6,096 nucleotides of DNA. It comes from JAIOIW01 sp050304175 (lineage in GTDB: Bacteria > Pseudomonadota > Alphaproteobacteria > Rhizobiales > Rhizobiaceae). The stretch spans positions 1 through 6,096 of the forward strand of contig JBNLDE010000222.1 of NCBI GenBank assembly GCA_050304175.1, written 5' to 3'. The notes under the pieces are model-generated. The model saw only the letters and a list, made by a program, of their open reading frames with translations, searched no databases and had not been told where the DNA came from. Positions 1 to 5,833 of this stretch are shown here, piece after piece. Position numbers and translations under genes: made by a program. The stretch's first letter is position 1, and every line of letters begins with the position of its first letter.

Positions 1-243
1 GGCGTGCCCCGGGCAGTCGACGTGCGCGTAGTGACGCGCTTCCGTCTCATACTCCACGTGCGCCGTCGAAATGGTGATGCCACGCGCCTTCTCCTCCGGC
101 GCCGCATCAATCTGGTCATACGCCTTGAACTCGCCGAAAAATTTCGTGATCGCAGCCGTCAGCGTCGTCTTGCCATGGTCAACGTGACCAATCGTGCCGA
201 TGTTCACATGCGGTTTCGTGCGCTCAAATTTACCTTTTGCCAT
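1..243 (-). CDS. tuf: Elongation factor Tu, N-terminal 81 residues (runs off the left edge)
   Basis: EF-Tu is the cytoplasmic GTPase that delivers aminoacyl-tRNA to the ribosomal A site. Read on the minus strand, the protein begins MAKGKFERTKPHVNIGTIGH. It contains the G1/P-loop GHVDHGKT at residues 19-26, the switch I motif RGITIS at 54-59, and the G3 motif DCPGH at 76-80, where the window ends. These are diagnostic of the GTPase domain; a full protein would be about 390-396 residues, so roughly the first fifth is present. The ATG at 243-241 is preceded by AAGGGA (plus-strand 251-256) with a 7-nt spacer, a good ribosome binding site. The gene lies 147 nt downstream of tRNA-Gly on the same strand, as in the tufB-type cluster, and is probably cotranscribed with the tRNAs. 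Whether the genome has a second tuf copy cannot be told from here. Confidence 0.98.
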   Translation of the reverse strand, partial: MAKGKFERTKPHVNIGTIGHVDHGKTTLTAAITKFFGEFKAYDQIDAAPEEKARGITISTAHVEYETEARHYAHVDCPGHA

Positions 244-390
244 CTTGCGTTCCCTTGGCGACCTGGAGGGGTTTCATTTCGGATGCGGGGCGATTAGCGG
301 GAAAGGCAAAAAAATACAAGGGCCTTTTGCAACTCGCGGCGCTGCGCGAACCGGCTGGTCGGACCAGAAACAGTCGAAAAATTTGATGCT
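244..390 (-). other. tRNA-Gly to tuf intergenic leader
   Basis: These 147 nt separate tRNA-Gly from tuf. No gene is seen. Read on the minus strand, the segment contains a 13-nt odd palindrome CTGGTCCGACCAG (plus-strand 355-367), a run of seven T residues (plus-strand A-run around 307-315) and, next to tuf, the AAGGGA ribosome binding site. The T-run is not preceded by a strong GC stem, so I do not call it a terminator. No convincing second promoter is visible, so tuf is inferred to be expressed by read-through from the promoter upstream of tRNA-Tyr, with the tRNAs cut out of the transcript. Confidence 0.5.
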
Positions 391-464
391 TGGAGCGGGT
401 AGCGGGAATCGAACCCGCATATTCAGCTTGGAAGGCTGCTGCTCTACCATTGAGCTATACCCGC
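391..464 (-). tRNA. tRNA-Gly (anticodon UCC)
   Basis: The minus strand folds as a complete 74-nt cloverleaf with encoded CCA. The acceptor stem is GCGGGTA/TACCCGC with discriminator U. The D arm is GCTC/GAGC with loop AATGGTA. The anticodon loop is CTTCCAA, giving TCC at plus-strand 430-432. The T arm is GCGGG/CCCGC with loop TTCGATT. The first anticodon-stem pair is a G·A mismatch, which I recall as usual for this isoacceptor in alphaproteobacteria. It reads GGA codons (and, by wobble, other GGN codons). It sits 20 nt after tRNA-Tyr and upstream of tuf, the order found in classical tufB clusters. Confidence 0.97.
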
Positions 465-484
465 GTGCCGCTTTGCCGGGCCGG

Positions 485-569
485 TGGTGGAGGGGGCTGG
501 ATTCGAACCAGCGTACGCATAGCGAACGGATTTACAGTCCGTCTCCTTTAACCACTCGGACACCCCTCC
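485..569 (-). tRNA. tRNA-Tyr (anticodon GUA)
   Basis: The minus strand gives an 85-nt class II tRNA with encoded CCA. The acceptor stem is GGAGGGG/CCCCTCC with discriminator A. The D-arm region is GTCCGAGTGGTTAAAGGA. The anticodon loop contains GTA (plus-strand 533-535) in the context ACTGTAAATC. A long variable arm follows, built around GCGTACGC, as expected for bacterial tRNA-Tyr. The T arm is GCTGG/CCAGC with loop TTCGAAT. It is the first gene of the tyr-gly-tuf unit, about 72 nt downstream of the predicted transcription start. Confidence 0.98.
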
Positions 570-584
570 GGAACCGTGACCGGC

Positions 585-606
585 AAAAGCGCCTTGAGGT
601 AGGCGC
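585..606 (-). terminator. Terminator-like (attenuator?) hairpin in the tRNA-Tyr leader
   Basis: On the minus strand GCGCCT-ACCTCA-AGGCGC forms a 6-bp all-but-one GC stem with a 6-nt loop, followed directly by TTTT. The stem arms are at plus-strand 601-606 and 589-594, and the T-run at 588-585. The hairpin lies between the promoter (649-677) and the tRNA-Tyr 5' end (569), only 15 nt ahead of the tRNA. It is short for an efficient intrinsic terminator, so it may instead be a weak attenuator, a pause site or a processing signal. Confidence 0.35.
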
Positions 607-648
607 GAAAGCAGCCGCGCCGATATGGCCTGCCGCTTTGCGACGGGA

Positions 649-677
649 CATATGGCGGCAACTCACCGGCCTGTCAA
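649..677 (-). promoter_or_regulatory. Sigma70-type promoter of the tRNA-Tyr/tRNA-Gly/tuf operon
   Basis: The minus strand carries a perfect -35 TTGACA (plus-strand TGTCAA, 672-677), a 17-nt spacer and a -10 CATATG (649-654). Transcription would begin near 641-643, roughly 72 nt before mature tRNA-Tyr. The sequence just after the -10 (TCCCGTCG) is GC-rich, a discriminator type associated with stringently controlled stable-RNA promoters; that regulatory reading is inference. No equally good alternative is seen upstream of the tRNAs. Confidence 0.75.
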
Positions 678-754
678 CCGGATGTCACGCACCTTGCCAA
701 ATGAAATTTGCGGGATGCGGGAAAACCGCCGTATCCATATCGCCTGACGCGGTC

Positions 755-760
755 TATAAG
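755..760 (+). promoter_or_regulatory. Possible -10 element for a leaderless rlmB transcript
   Basis: TATAAG stands 7 nt before the rlmB ATG, which would place the transcription start at about 767, right at the start codon. There is no Shine-Dalgarno upstream of the ATG, which agrees with a leaderless message. No recognisable -35 is found at the right distance. An alternative, equally weak pair is TTGCGG (708-713) with TATCCA (732-737, 18-nt spacer). Neither is secure. Confidence 0.22.
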
Positions 761-767
761 CGCGGCC

Positions 768-1619
768 ATGAGCAAGGACGACAATTCGAGGGGCGGCAAG
801 GACAGCCATTACGCGCGATTGCGCCGGGCGCATCGTGACGCGAAGTCCGGCGGACCGCAGCGGCGCCACCGGCAGGACGCTATCCCGCCGGGTGACGATC
901 CGAAGGACGGGCTGGTACGGCTCTACGGCTTGCACACGGTTTCCGCCGCACTCGCCAATCCGAGACGGAAGATCCGTTCGATGACCGTCACCCGCAACGC
1001 CCTGCAGCGGCTCGGGATCACCGACGAAACCACCCTGCCCTTCGCGGTCGAGATTGCCGACCCGCGGGCGATCGACCGGATCACCGGGTCGGATGCTGTC
1101 CATCAGGGTGTAGTCATCGAGGCCGAACCGTTGGTGGCCAGGCGGCTCGATGCGCTCGACTCTGCACACCTGGTCCTGGTGCTCGACCAGGTCACAGATC
1201 CACACAACATGGGCGCGATCATGCGCTCGGCCGTCGCGTTTGGCGTGGATGCCCTGGTCACCACGTCGCGCCACAGTCCCGGCGAATCGGGCGTGCTGGC
1301 GAAATCGGCCTCAGGTGCGCTTGAACATGTCGACCTGATCGAGGTGCGCAATCTCGCCGAGGCGATCGAAATGCTCAATGCCGAAGGGTTTCAGACCATC
1401 GGGCTCGATTCGGATGGGCCGCTTGAACTGGAACCCGCCATGTCGGGTGGCAAGATCGCGCTTGTCCTCGGCGCGGAGGGCAAGGGCCTGCGACAGAAAA
1501 CGCGCGAGACCGTGTCGACCCTCGCGCGGCTTGACATGCCGGGCGCGATCCGTTCGCTCAACGTCTCCAACGCGGCCGCCGTGTCGCTCTATATCGCGAC
1601 CCGCCACCTCAACCGCTGA
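768..1619 (+). CDS. rlmB: 23S rRNA 2'-O-ribose methyltransferase RlmB (SpoU/TrmH family)
   Basis: RlmB methylates the ribose of G2251 (E. coli numbering) in the 23S rRNA P-loop with S-adenosylmethionine; it acts in the cytoplasm as a dimer. The 283-residue protein has a basic, low-complexity N-terminus (about 1-47), a substrate-binding domain starting near VRLYGLHTVSAAL, and a C-terminal SPOUT (knotted) methyltransferase domain. The three family motifs are present: DQVTDPHNMGAIMRSA (140-155, catalytic Asn147 and Arg153), LVLGAEGKGLR (232-242), and LDMPGAIRSLNVSNAAAVSL (255-274). The ATG at 768 is chosen because the only in-frame extension (TTG at 708) adds unconserved residues; neither start has a good ribosome binding site. 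The gene diverges from the tRNA/tuf operon. Another TrmH-family enzyme such as TrmL or TsnR is less likely given the length and motif set, though the exact target nucleotide is inferred. Confidence 0.93.
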   Translation: MSKDDNSRGGKDSHYARLRRAHRDAKSGGPQRRHRQDAIPPGDDPKDGLVRLYGLHTVSAALANPRRKIRSMTVTRNALQRLGITDETTLPFAVEIADPRAIDRITGSDAVHQGVVIEAEPLVARRLDALDSAHLVLVLDQVTDPHNMGAIMRSAVAFGVDALVTTSRHSPGESGVLAKSASGALEHVDLIEVRNLAEAIEMLNAEGFQTIGLDSDGPLELEPAMSGGKIALVLGAEGKGLRQKTRETVSTLARLDMPGAIRSLNVSNAAAVSLYIATRHLNR

Positions 1620-1643
1620 GCACTATTTGTGCGCGTGTTCGCA

Positions 1644-1668
1644 GAGTTGCCTGTTTTGCAGGCAACTC
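1644..1668 (+). terminator. Perfect 10-bp hairpin after rlmB, no U-tract
   Basis: GAGTTGCCTG (1644-1653) and CAGGCAACTC (1659-1668) are exact reverse complements around a 5-nt loop TTTTG. The structure begins 24 nt after the rlmB stop and ends 90 nt before the ATP-grasp start. No T-run follows (next bases AGACACC), so a canonical intrinsic terminator is not supported. A U-less terminator, an RNA 3'-end stabiliser or a protein-binding operator for the downstream operon are all possible. Confidence 0.5.
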
Positions 1669-1744
1669 AGACACCAGCATGGCGAAATCCCGTGATTTTC
1701 AACAACCGGCTTGCTTTTTGCTTGGCTCCGACCGAACCTGTTAC

Positions 1745-1750
1745 GGGGAG
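1745..1750 (+). promoter_or_regulatory. Ribosome binding site deciding the TTG start of the ATP-grasp gene
   Basis: GGGGAG lies 8 nt before the TTG at 1759. It is the best Shine-Dalgarno match near the gene and decides the start. The alternatives are an in-frame TTG at 1711 with no ribosome binding site, and an ATG at 1777 that would remove the conserved-looking KPFDEM start. Confidence 0.7.
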
Positions 1751-1758
1751 TTTGCCGA

Positions 1759-3168
1759 TTGAAACCATTCGACGAAATGCAAGCCGGCCGAAAAATCCGC
1801 CCGCCCTATCAGGACTACCATCGCTGGTTCGCTGAACAGGACAGCGACTACCTTTCGACCAAGTCACGCGATGCGGAAGAAGTCTTTCGGCGCACAGGGA
1901 TCACCTTCGCCGTCTACGGAGAACAGGAGGCCGCAGAACGCCTTATTCCGTTTGACGTCGTGCCGCGCATCATGTCCGGTTCCGAGTGGCGCCGCCTGGC
2001 CCAGGGCATCGAACAACGCGTCGTGGCGCTCAACGCATTTCTGGACGACATCTATCATCGTCAGGAGATTCTCAGGGCGGGCCGGATCCCAAAATCGCTG
2101 ATCGCCCGCAACGAGGCATTCCTGCCGGAGATGCTTGGCGTCAGACCGCCCGGCGGCGTGTACACCCACATCATCGGCGTAGACATCGTCCGCACCGGCG
2201 AGAACGAGTTCTTCGTACTCGAAGACAATGCGCGCACACCCTCGGGCGTGTCCTACATGCTGGAAAACCGCGAAACGATGATGCAGCTTTTCCCCGAGTT
2301 GTTCCGCGATATCCGCGTGCGCCCGGTGGAGAATTATCCGCAGCTTCTACGCCAGTCGCTGGCAGCGGTCGCTCCGGAGGCGGCACGGGACAACCCCACG
2401 GTCGCGGTGCTGACCCCGGGCATCTACAACTCCGCCTATTTCGAACATTCCTTCCTGGCCGATTCGATGGGTTGCGAGCTGGTCGAGGGATCCGACCTGC
2501 GTATCGAGAATGGCAAGGTGGCGATGCGCACCACCGAAGGCTACAAACCGATCGACGTGCTTTATCGCCGGGTCGACGACGCCTATCTCGATCCGCTTAC
2601 CTTCCGGCCCGACTCGGCGCTCGGCGTGGCCGGCATTATGGACGTGTATCGCGCCGGCAACATTACGATCGCCAATGCGCCGGGCACCGGCATCGCCGAC
2701 GACAAGGCGATCTATTCCTACATGCCGGAAATCGTCGAGTTCTACACCGGACGCAAGGCGATCCTTCAGAATGTCCCGACTTGGCGCTGTTCGGACGAAG
2801 ACAGTCTGAAATACGTGCTGGAGCACATCTCGGAACTGGTCATCAAGGAAGTGCACGGATCCGGCGGCTACGGCATGCTGGTCGGCCCGGCCGCCAAGAA
2901 GGCGGAACGTGAGGCGTTCGCCGACAAACTCAAGGCGAAGCCCGGCAACTACATCGCACAGCCCACATTGGCGCTTTCAACCTGCCCGATCCTGACCGGA
3001 AAGGGGCTGGCGCCCCGTCATGTCGATCTCCGACCCTTCGTGCTGGTTTCCGACCAGGTACGCATTGTGCCTGGCGGCCTCACCCGCGTCGCGCTGAAAC
3101 AGGGATCCCTGGTCGTCAATTCCAGCCAGGGCGGCGGCACCAAAGACACATGGGTTCTGGACGACTGA
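1759..3168 (+). CDS. Circularly permuted ATP-grasp protein (DUF404/DUF407 type), first gene of the Anbu operon
   Basis: This 469-residue protein belongs to the circularly permuted ATP-grasp family, predicted to form amide or peptide bonds with ATP through an acyl-phosphate; no substrate is established. It starts at TTG with KPFDEM, the family's usual opening, and has the family's typical length of about 470. Visible conserved blocks are RRTGITFAVYGE near residue 40, FVLEDNARTPSGVSYM around the acidic E155-D156-N157 and R159, the nucleotide-binding segment KEVHGSGGYGM (363-373), DLRPFVLVS (423-431), and the C-terminal NSSQGGGTKDTWVL (454-467). No signal peptide or membrane segment is seen, so it is cytoplasmic. 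It ends one base before the alpha-E gene, implying translational coupling and a shared role. The family is confident; the ligase activity is inferred from family and context. Confidence 0.93.
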   Translation: MKPFDEMQAGRKIRPPYQDYHRWFAEQDSDYLSTKSRDAEEVFRRTGITFAVYGEQEAAERLIPFDVVPRIMSGSEWRRLAQGIEQRVVALNAFLDDIYHRQEILRAGRIPKSLIARNEAFLPEMLGVRPPGGVYTHIIGVDIVRTGENEFFVLEDNARTPSGVSYMLENRETMMQLFPELFRDIRVRPVENYPQLLRQSLAAVAPEAARDNPTVAVLTPGIYNSAYFEHSFLADSMGCELVEGSDLRIENGKVAMRTTEGYKPIDVLYRRVDDAYLDPLTFRPDSALGVAGIMDVYRAGNITIANAPGTGIADDKAIYSYMPEIVEFYTGRKAILQNVPTWRCSDEDSLKYVLEHISELVIKEVHGSGGYGMLVGPAAKKAEREAFADKLKAKPGNYIAQPTLALSTCPILTGKGLAPRHVDLRPFVLVSDQVRIVPGGLTRVALKQGSLVVNSSQGGGTKDTWVLDD

Positions 3169-3169
3169 C

Positions 3170-4111
3170 ATGCTGCTGGGAAGAACCGCAAACGGCCTGT
3201 ACTGGATGCACCGCTATCTCGAGCGGACCGAGAACGCAGCGCGCCTGATCGACACGGGATTGAGGGTCGCGCTCACGGGCGATTCCGAACAGGGCGATGC
3301 CTGGCGCTCGGTTCTTCAGAGCGCCGGTATCGATCAGGCATTTGCGACGGTCCACGACGATACCAGTGCCCAAACGGTGGCCGATTTCATGCTGCGCGAC
3401 GCACAAAATCCTTCAAACGTCCGGTCCGCGATGGAGACGGCGCGCAACAACGGACGCATGGTACGCACGGCGCTCACCCGCGAAGTATGGGAAAGCCTCA
3501 ATGAAGCATGGATGAACCTGACCAAGAGCCTGGCGCGACCGGTTTCCGACAACCGGCTTCCGGGCGTTCTTGACCAGATCAAGCGCGAGATCGCCCATAT
3601 CCGCGGTGCATTCGAAGGCACCATGTTGCGCGACGAACGCTTCGACTTCGCCCGTCTCGGCACCTATGTCGAACGCGCCGACAATACGGCGCGCATCCTC
3701 GACGTCAAATATTATGTGCTGCTGCCAGGTGCGACCTGGGTCGGCTCGTCACTCGATACCCATCAGTGGGAGTCGATCCTGCGTTCGGTCTCTGCCCACC
3801 GGTCCTACCGCTGGATCTACGACGCGCAGTACAAGCCGACCAACATCGCCGATTTCCTGATCCTCAATCGCCGAATGCCGCGCTCGCTGGCGTTTTGCTA
3901 CATGAACATCGCCGATCATCTGGCGTATCTCGGCAATGATTACGGTGCGCGCCACGACTGTCACCGGACCGCCGATGCCATGCTGGTCCAGTTGAAAGAG
4001 CTGGAGATAGGCGACATTTTCGAACAGGGCCTACACGAGTTCCTGACCGGATTTGTTCGCGAAAACAACAAACTTGCCGCCGAAATCGCCGAGTCCTTCC
4101 GCTTCTACTAA
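3170..4111 (+). CDS. Alpha-E domain protein (DUF403 family), partner of the ATP-grasp protein
   Basis: The 313-residue protein opens MLLGRTANGLYWMHRYLERT, the typical start of alpha-E (DUF403) proteins, and has the usual family length. It is predicted to be all-helical. The signature is a repeated motif: YLERTENAARLID at residues 16-28 and YVERADNTARILD at 166-178, suggesting internal duplication of a helical unit with conserved Glu-Arg pairs (E18-R19, E168-R169). No enzymatic activity is established. The family almost always neighbours, or is fused to, the circularly permuted ATP-grasp, so a role as its partner or accessory subunit is inferred. Its ATG is one nt after the ATP-grasp stop and lacks a strong ribosome binding site, consistent with coupled translation. 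The transglutaminase gene follows after 15 nt. Confidence 0.93.
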   Translation: MLLGRTANGLYWMHRYLERTENAARLIDTGLRVALTGDSEQGDAWRSVLQSAGIDQAFATVHDDTSAQTVADFMLRDAQNPSNVRSAMETARNNGRMVRTALTREVWESLNEAWMNLTKSLARPVSDNRLPGVLDQIKREIAHIRGAFEGTMLRDERFDFARLGTYVERADNTARILDVKYYVLLPGATWVGSSLDTHQWESILRSVSAHRSYRWIYDAQYKPTNIADFLILNRRMPRSLAFCYMNIADHLAYLGNDYGARHDCHRTADAMLVQLKELEIGDIFEQGLHEFLTGFVRENNKLAAEIAESFRFY

Positions 4112-4126
4112 ATTGCAAGCCAATCC

Positions 4127-4918
4127 ATGCGCCTGACCATCGAACACCATACGGAATACCGTTATGACCAGCCGGTCCATTACGCGCTGCAACGGCTTCG
4201 GTTGTGGCCAAAAGACTGTATGAGCCAGGCAATCTCCGCGTGGGAAATCGAACTGAAAGGCGGTATTCGCGAAGCGGAGTTCATCGACGGATTTGGTAAT
4301 GACAACTGGCTGGTCAGCGCTCGCGGCGGCATCGAATATCTCGGCATTACCGCTCGCGGTGTTGTCGAGACCGTCGATACAAGCGGCATCAGCGGCCCGG
4401 CGTCCGGTTTCGCGCCGCTGTGGCTTTATCGCCAGGAAACGCTGCTGACCCAGCCGGGCAAGACCATTCGCGCCCTGGCCCGCGAAGTCGGAGACAGTAC
4501 GCTCGACGGGATGCACCGGCTCATGGCGCTAATCAGCGAGCGGGTCACCTACGAGATCGGCGCCACACATCCGGCGACCGGCGCCGAAGAGTCGCTGTCC
4601 GGCGGAAGCGGCGTTTGTCAAGACCACGCGCATGTATTCTGTGCCGTGGCCCGCATCCTCGGCGTACCGGCGCGTTATGTCAGCGGCTATCTTTTCATGC
4701 ACGAGACCACGGATCAGGCCGCAAGCCATGCCTGGGCCGAAGCCCATATCGATGGCTTGGGCTGGATCGGTTTCGACTGTTCCAACGGGATCTGCCCCGA
4801 CGAGCTTTACGTCCGGCTCGCTGTCGGGCGCGACTATACCGACGCGGCGCCGGTTTCGGGAATCCGTTTCGGCCCGTCGCAAGAAACGCTTGCCGTCAGG
4901 TTGAACGTGTCGCAGTAA
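4127..4918 (+). CDS. Transglutaminase-like cysteine peptidase-fold protein of the Anbu operon
   Basis: This 263-residue protein starts MRLTIEHHTEYRYDQPVHYA, typical of the bacterial transglutaminase N-terminal beta domain (about 1-80). The papain-like transglutaminase core follows at about 130-225. The catalytic triad is complete: Cys164 in GSGVCQDHAH, His201 in ASHAWAEAH and Asp217 in GFDCSN. Bacterial members of this fold usually act as thiol peptidases or amidases rather than cross-linkers, so cleavage of a peptide or amide made by the ATP-grasp/alpha-E pair is the favoured inference. There is no signal peptide, so a cytoplasmic location is expected. It is 15 nt after the alpha-E gene with no strong ribosome binding site. 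Exact substrate unknown. Confidence 0.92.
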   Translation: MRLTIEHHTEYRYDQPVHYALQRLRLWPKDCMSQAISAWEIELKGGIREAEFIDGFGNDNWLVSARGGIEYLGITARGVVETVDTSGISGPASGFAPLWLYRQETLLTQPGKTIRALAREVGDSTLDGMHRLMALISERVTYEIGATHPATGAEESLSGGSGVCQDHAHVFCAVARILGVPARYVSGYLFMHETTDQAASHAWAEAHIDGLGWIGFDCSNGICPDELYVRLAVGRDYTDAAPVSGIRFGPSQETLAVRLNVSQ

Positions 4919-4935
4919 TCATCGCAGATGAATTA
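4916..4935 (+). repeat. Small bulged inverted repeat at the transglutaminase stop codon
   Basis: TAATCATC (4916-4923) can pair with GATGAATTA (4927-4935), with one bulged A (4931) and a 3-nt GCA loop. The stem overlaps the transglutaminase stop codon and lies in the 46-nt gap before Anbu. It is AT-rich and short, so its significance is uncertain. Confidence 0.3.
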
Positions 4936-4964
4936 TTGAGCAGAATCGCCGGATACCCTCCTCC

Positions 4965-5699
4965 ATGACCTACTGTGCCGCGCTGAGAACCAACCGTGGG
5001 CTGATTTTCATGTCAGACACCCGCACCAATGCCGGGGTCGACAATGTCTCGGTCATGCGAAAAATGCACACGTGGGAAAACACAGGCGAACGGGTCGTCG
5101 TGTTGCTGGCGGCGGGTAACCTAGCGACGACCCAGGCCGTTATATCGGTGCTCGACGAGCGCGCCAAGGCGCCTTCCGAACGCCAGCCTTCGCTGCTCGA
5201 CACGCCCTCCATGTTCCAGACCGCGCGCCTTGTCGGCGAGACGTTGCGCGAAGTCATCCACGATACCGGATCCGATAATGGCCAGGAGTCGGAAGCCAAG
5301 TTCCACGCGAGCTTCATCCTCGGCGGCCAGATTGCCGGCGGCGAACCGCGGCTGTTCCTGATCTACCCGGAAGGCAATTTCATCGAGTCGAGCGACGACA
5401 CGCCGTTTTTCCAGATCGGCGAGCACAAGTACGGCCGTCCGATCATCGTGCGCGCCTTTAATCCTGACCTTTCGTTCGCCGAAGCGGCCAAACTTCTGCT
5501 GATCTCGTTCGATTCCACTGTGCGGGCGAACCTGTCGGTTGGGCTGCCCGTCGACCTGCTCTACTACGAATCCGGCTCGTACCAGTTGCCGCCGCTACGG
5601 CGGTTCACAGCCGATGATCCTTACTACCGGCGCATTTCGGAAGGCTGGTCGGACTCGCTCCGCGCGGCATTCGCCGAATTGCCGGAACCCCAACTCTAG
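4965..5699 (+). CDS. anbu: Anbu, ancestral-beta-subunit proteasome-like N-terminal threonine hydrolase
   Basis: Anbu is a bacterial relative of the proteasome beta subunit and HslV (peptidase family T1). This 244-residue protein, of usual Anbu length, starts MTYCAALRTNRGLIFMSDTR. Removal of Met1 would expose the nucleophile Thr2, and the other active-site residues are present: Asp18 and Lys33 in MRKMHTW (Thr1, Asp17, Lys32 in mature numbering). Other Anbu-like segments are AAGNLATTQAV (49-59), IYPEGNFIE (133-141), IGEHKYGRPI (151-160) and FDSTVRANLSVGLPVDLLYY (182-201). It is longer than HslV (about 175) and lacks a propeptide. Published Anbu structures show open helical or ring assemblies without a known unfoldase; that is family knowledge. 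It ends the four-gene operon, 46 nt after the transglutaminase gene. No good ribosome binding site is seen (only GGA about 11 nt upstream). Confidence 0.95.
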   Translation: MTYCAALRTNRGLIFMSDTRTNAGVDNVSVMRKMHTWENTGERVVVLLAAGNLATTQAVISVLDERAKAPSERQPSLLDTPSMFQTARLVGETLREVIHDTGSDNGQESEAKFHASFILGGQIAGGEPRLFLIYPEGNFIESSDDTPFFQIGEHKYGRPIIVRAFNPDLSFAEAAKLLLISFDSTVRANLSVGLPVDLLYYESGSYQLPPLRRFTADDPYYRRISEGWSDSLRAAFAELPEPQL

Positions 5700-5833
5700 G
5701 CAGCTTCTGTCTTTTCGCTCGTTCGGCCCGACGAATTCCGATGTCGATATCAGGATTTGTTTTGTCCGTATCGTGAAAGCCGGATTTCCGGTGCTGGTCA
5801 AACATGCCCTGTCCAAGCGGGAGACTGTGACAG

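Noticed and set aside
305..315. T-run (minus strand) upstream of tuf as an intrinsic terminator
   Set aside because: No GC-rich stem precedes it; only a weak A/T pairing GCAAAA/TTTTGC is possible.
708..770. Upstream TTG start for rlmB
   Set aside because: It adds 20 residues with no conserved content and has no ribosome binding site; the ATG at 768 is preferred.
194..838. Long plus-strand open frame of 214 codons
   Set aside because: It runs antisense through tuf, tRNA-Gly and tRNA-Tyr and then out of frame into rlmB. It has no recognisable domain.
663..1274. Minus-strand open frame of 203 codons opposite rlmB
   Set aside because: It is fully antisense to the well-supported SpoU methyltransferase, covers the tRNA operon promoter, and has composition typical of a GC-rich shadow frame.
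1669..1744. Sigma70 promoter for the Anbu operon
   Set aside because: TTGCTT and TTGGCT candidates near 1711-1727 have no -10 at an acceptable distance.
1986..2912. 308-codon plus-strand frame inside the ATP-grasp gene
   Set aside because: It is a +1-type shadow rich in Arg, His and Gly with no domain; the ATP-grasp frame carries conserved motifs throughout.
4420..4968. 182-codon plus-strand frame overlapping the transglutaminase gene and the Anbu start
   Set aside because: It is an Arg-rich out-of-frame shadow; the catalytic triad of the transglutaminase is encoded in the other frame.
5779..5796. CCGG-ATTT-CCGG mini palindrome upstream of soxB
   Set aside because: The 4-bp arms are too short to be meaningful in GC-rich DNA.
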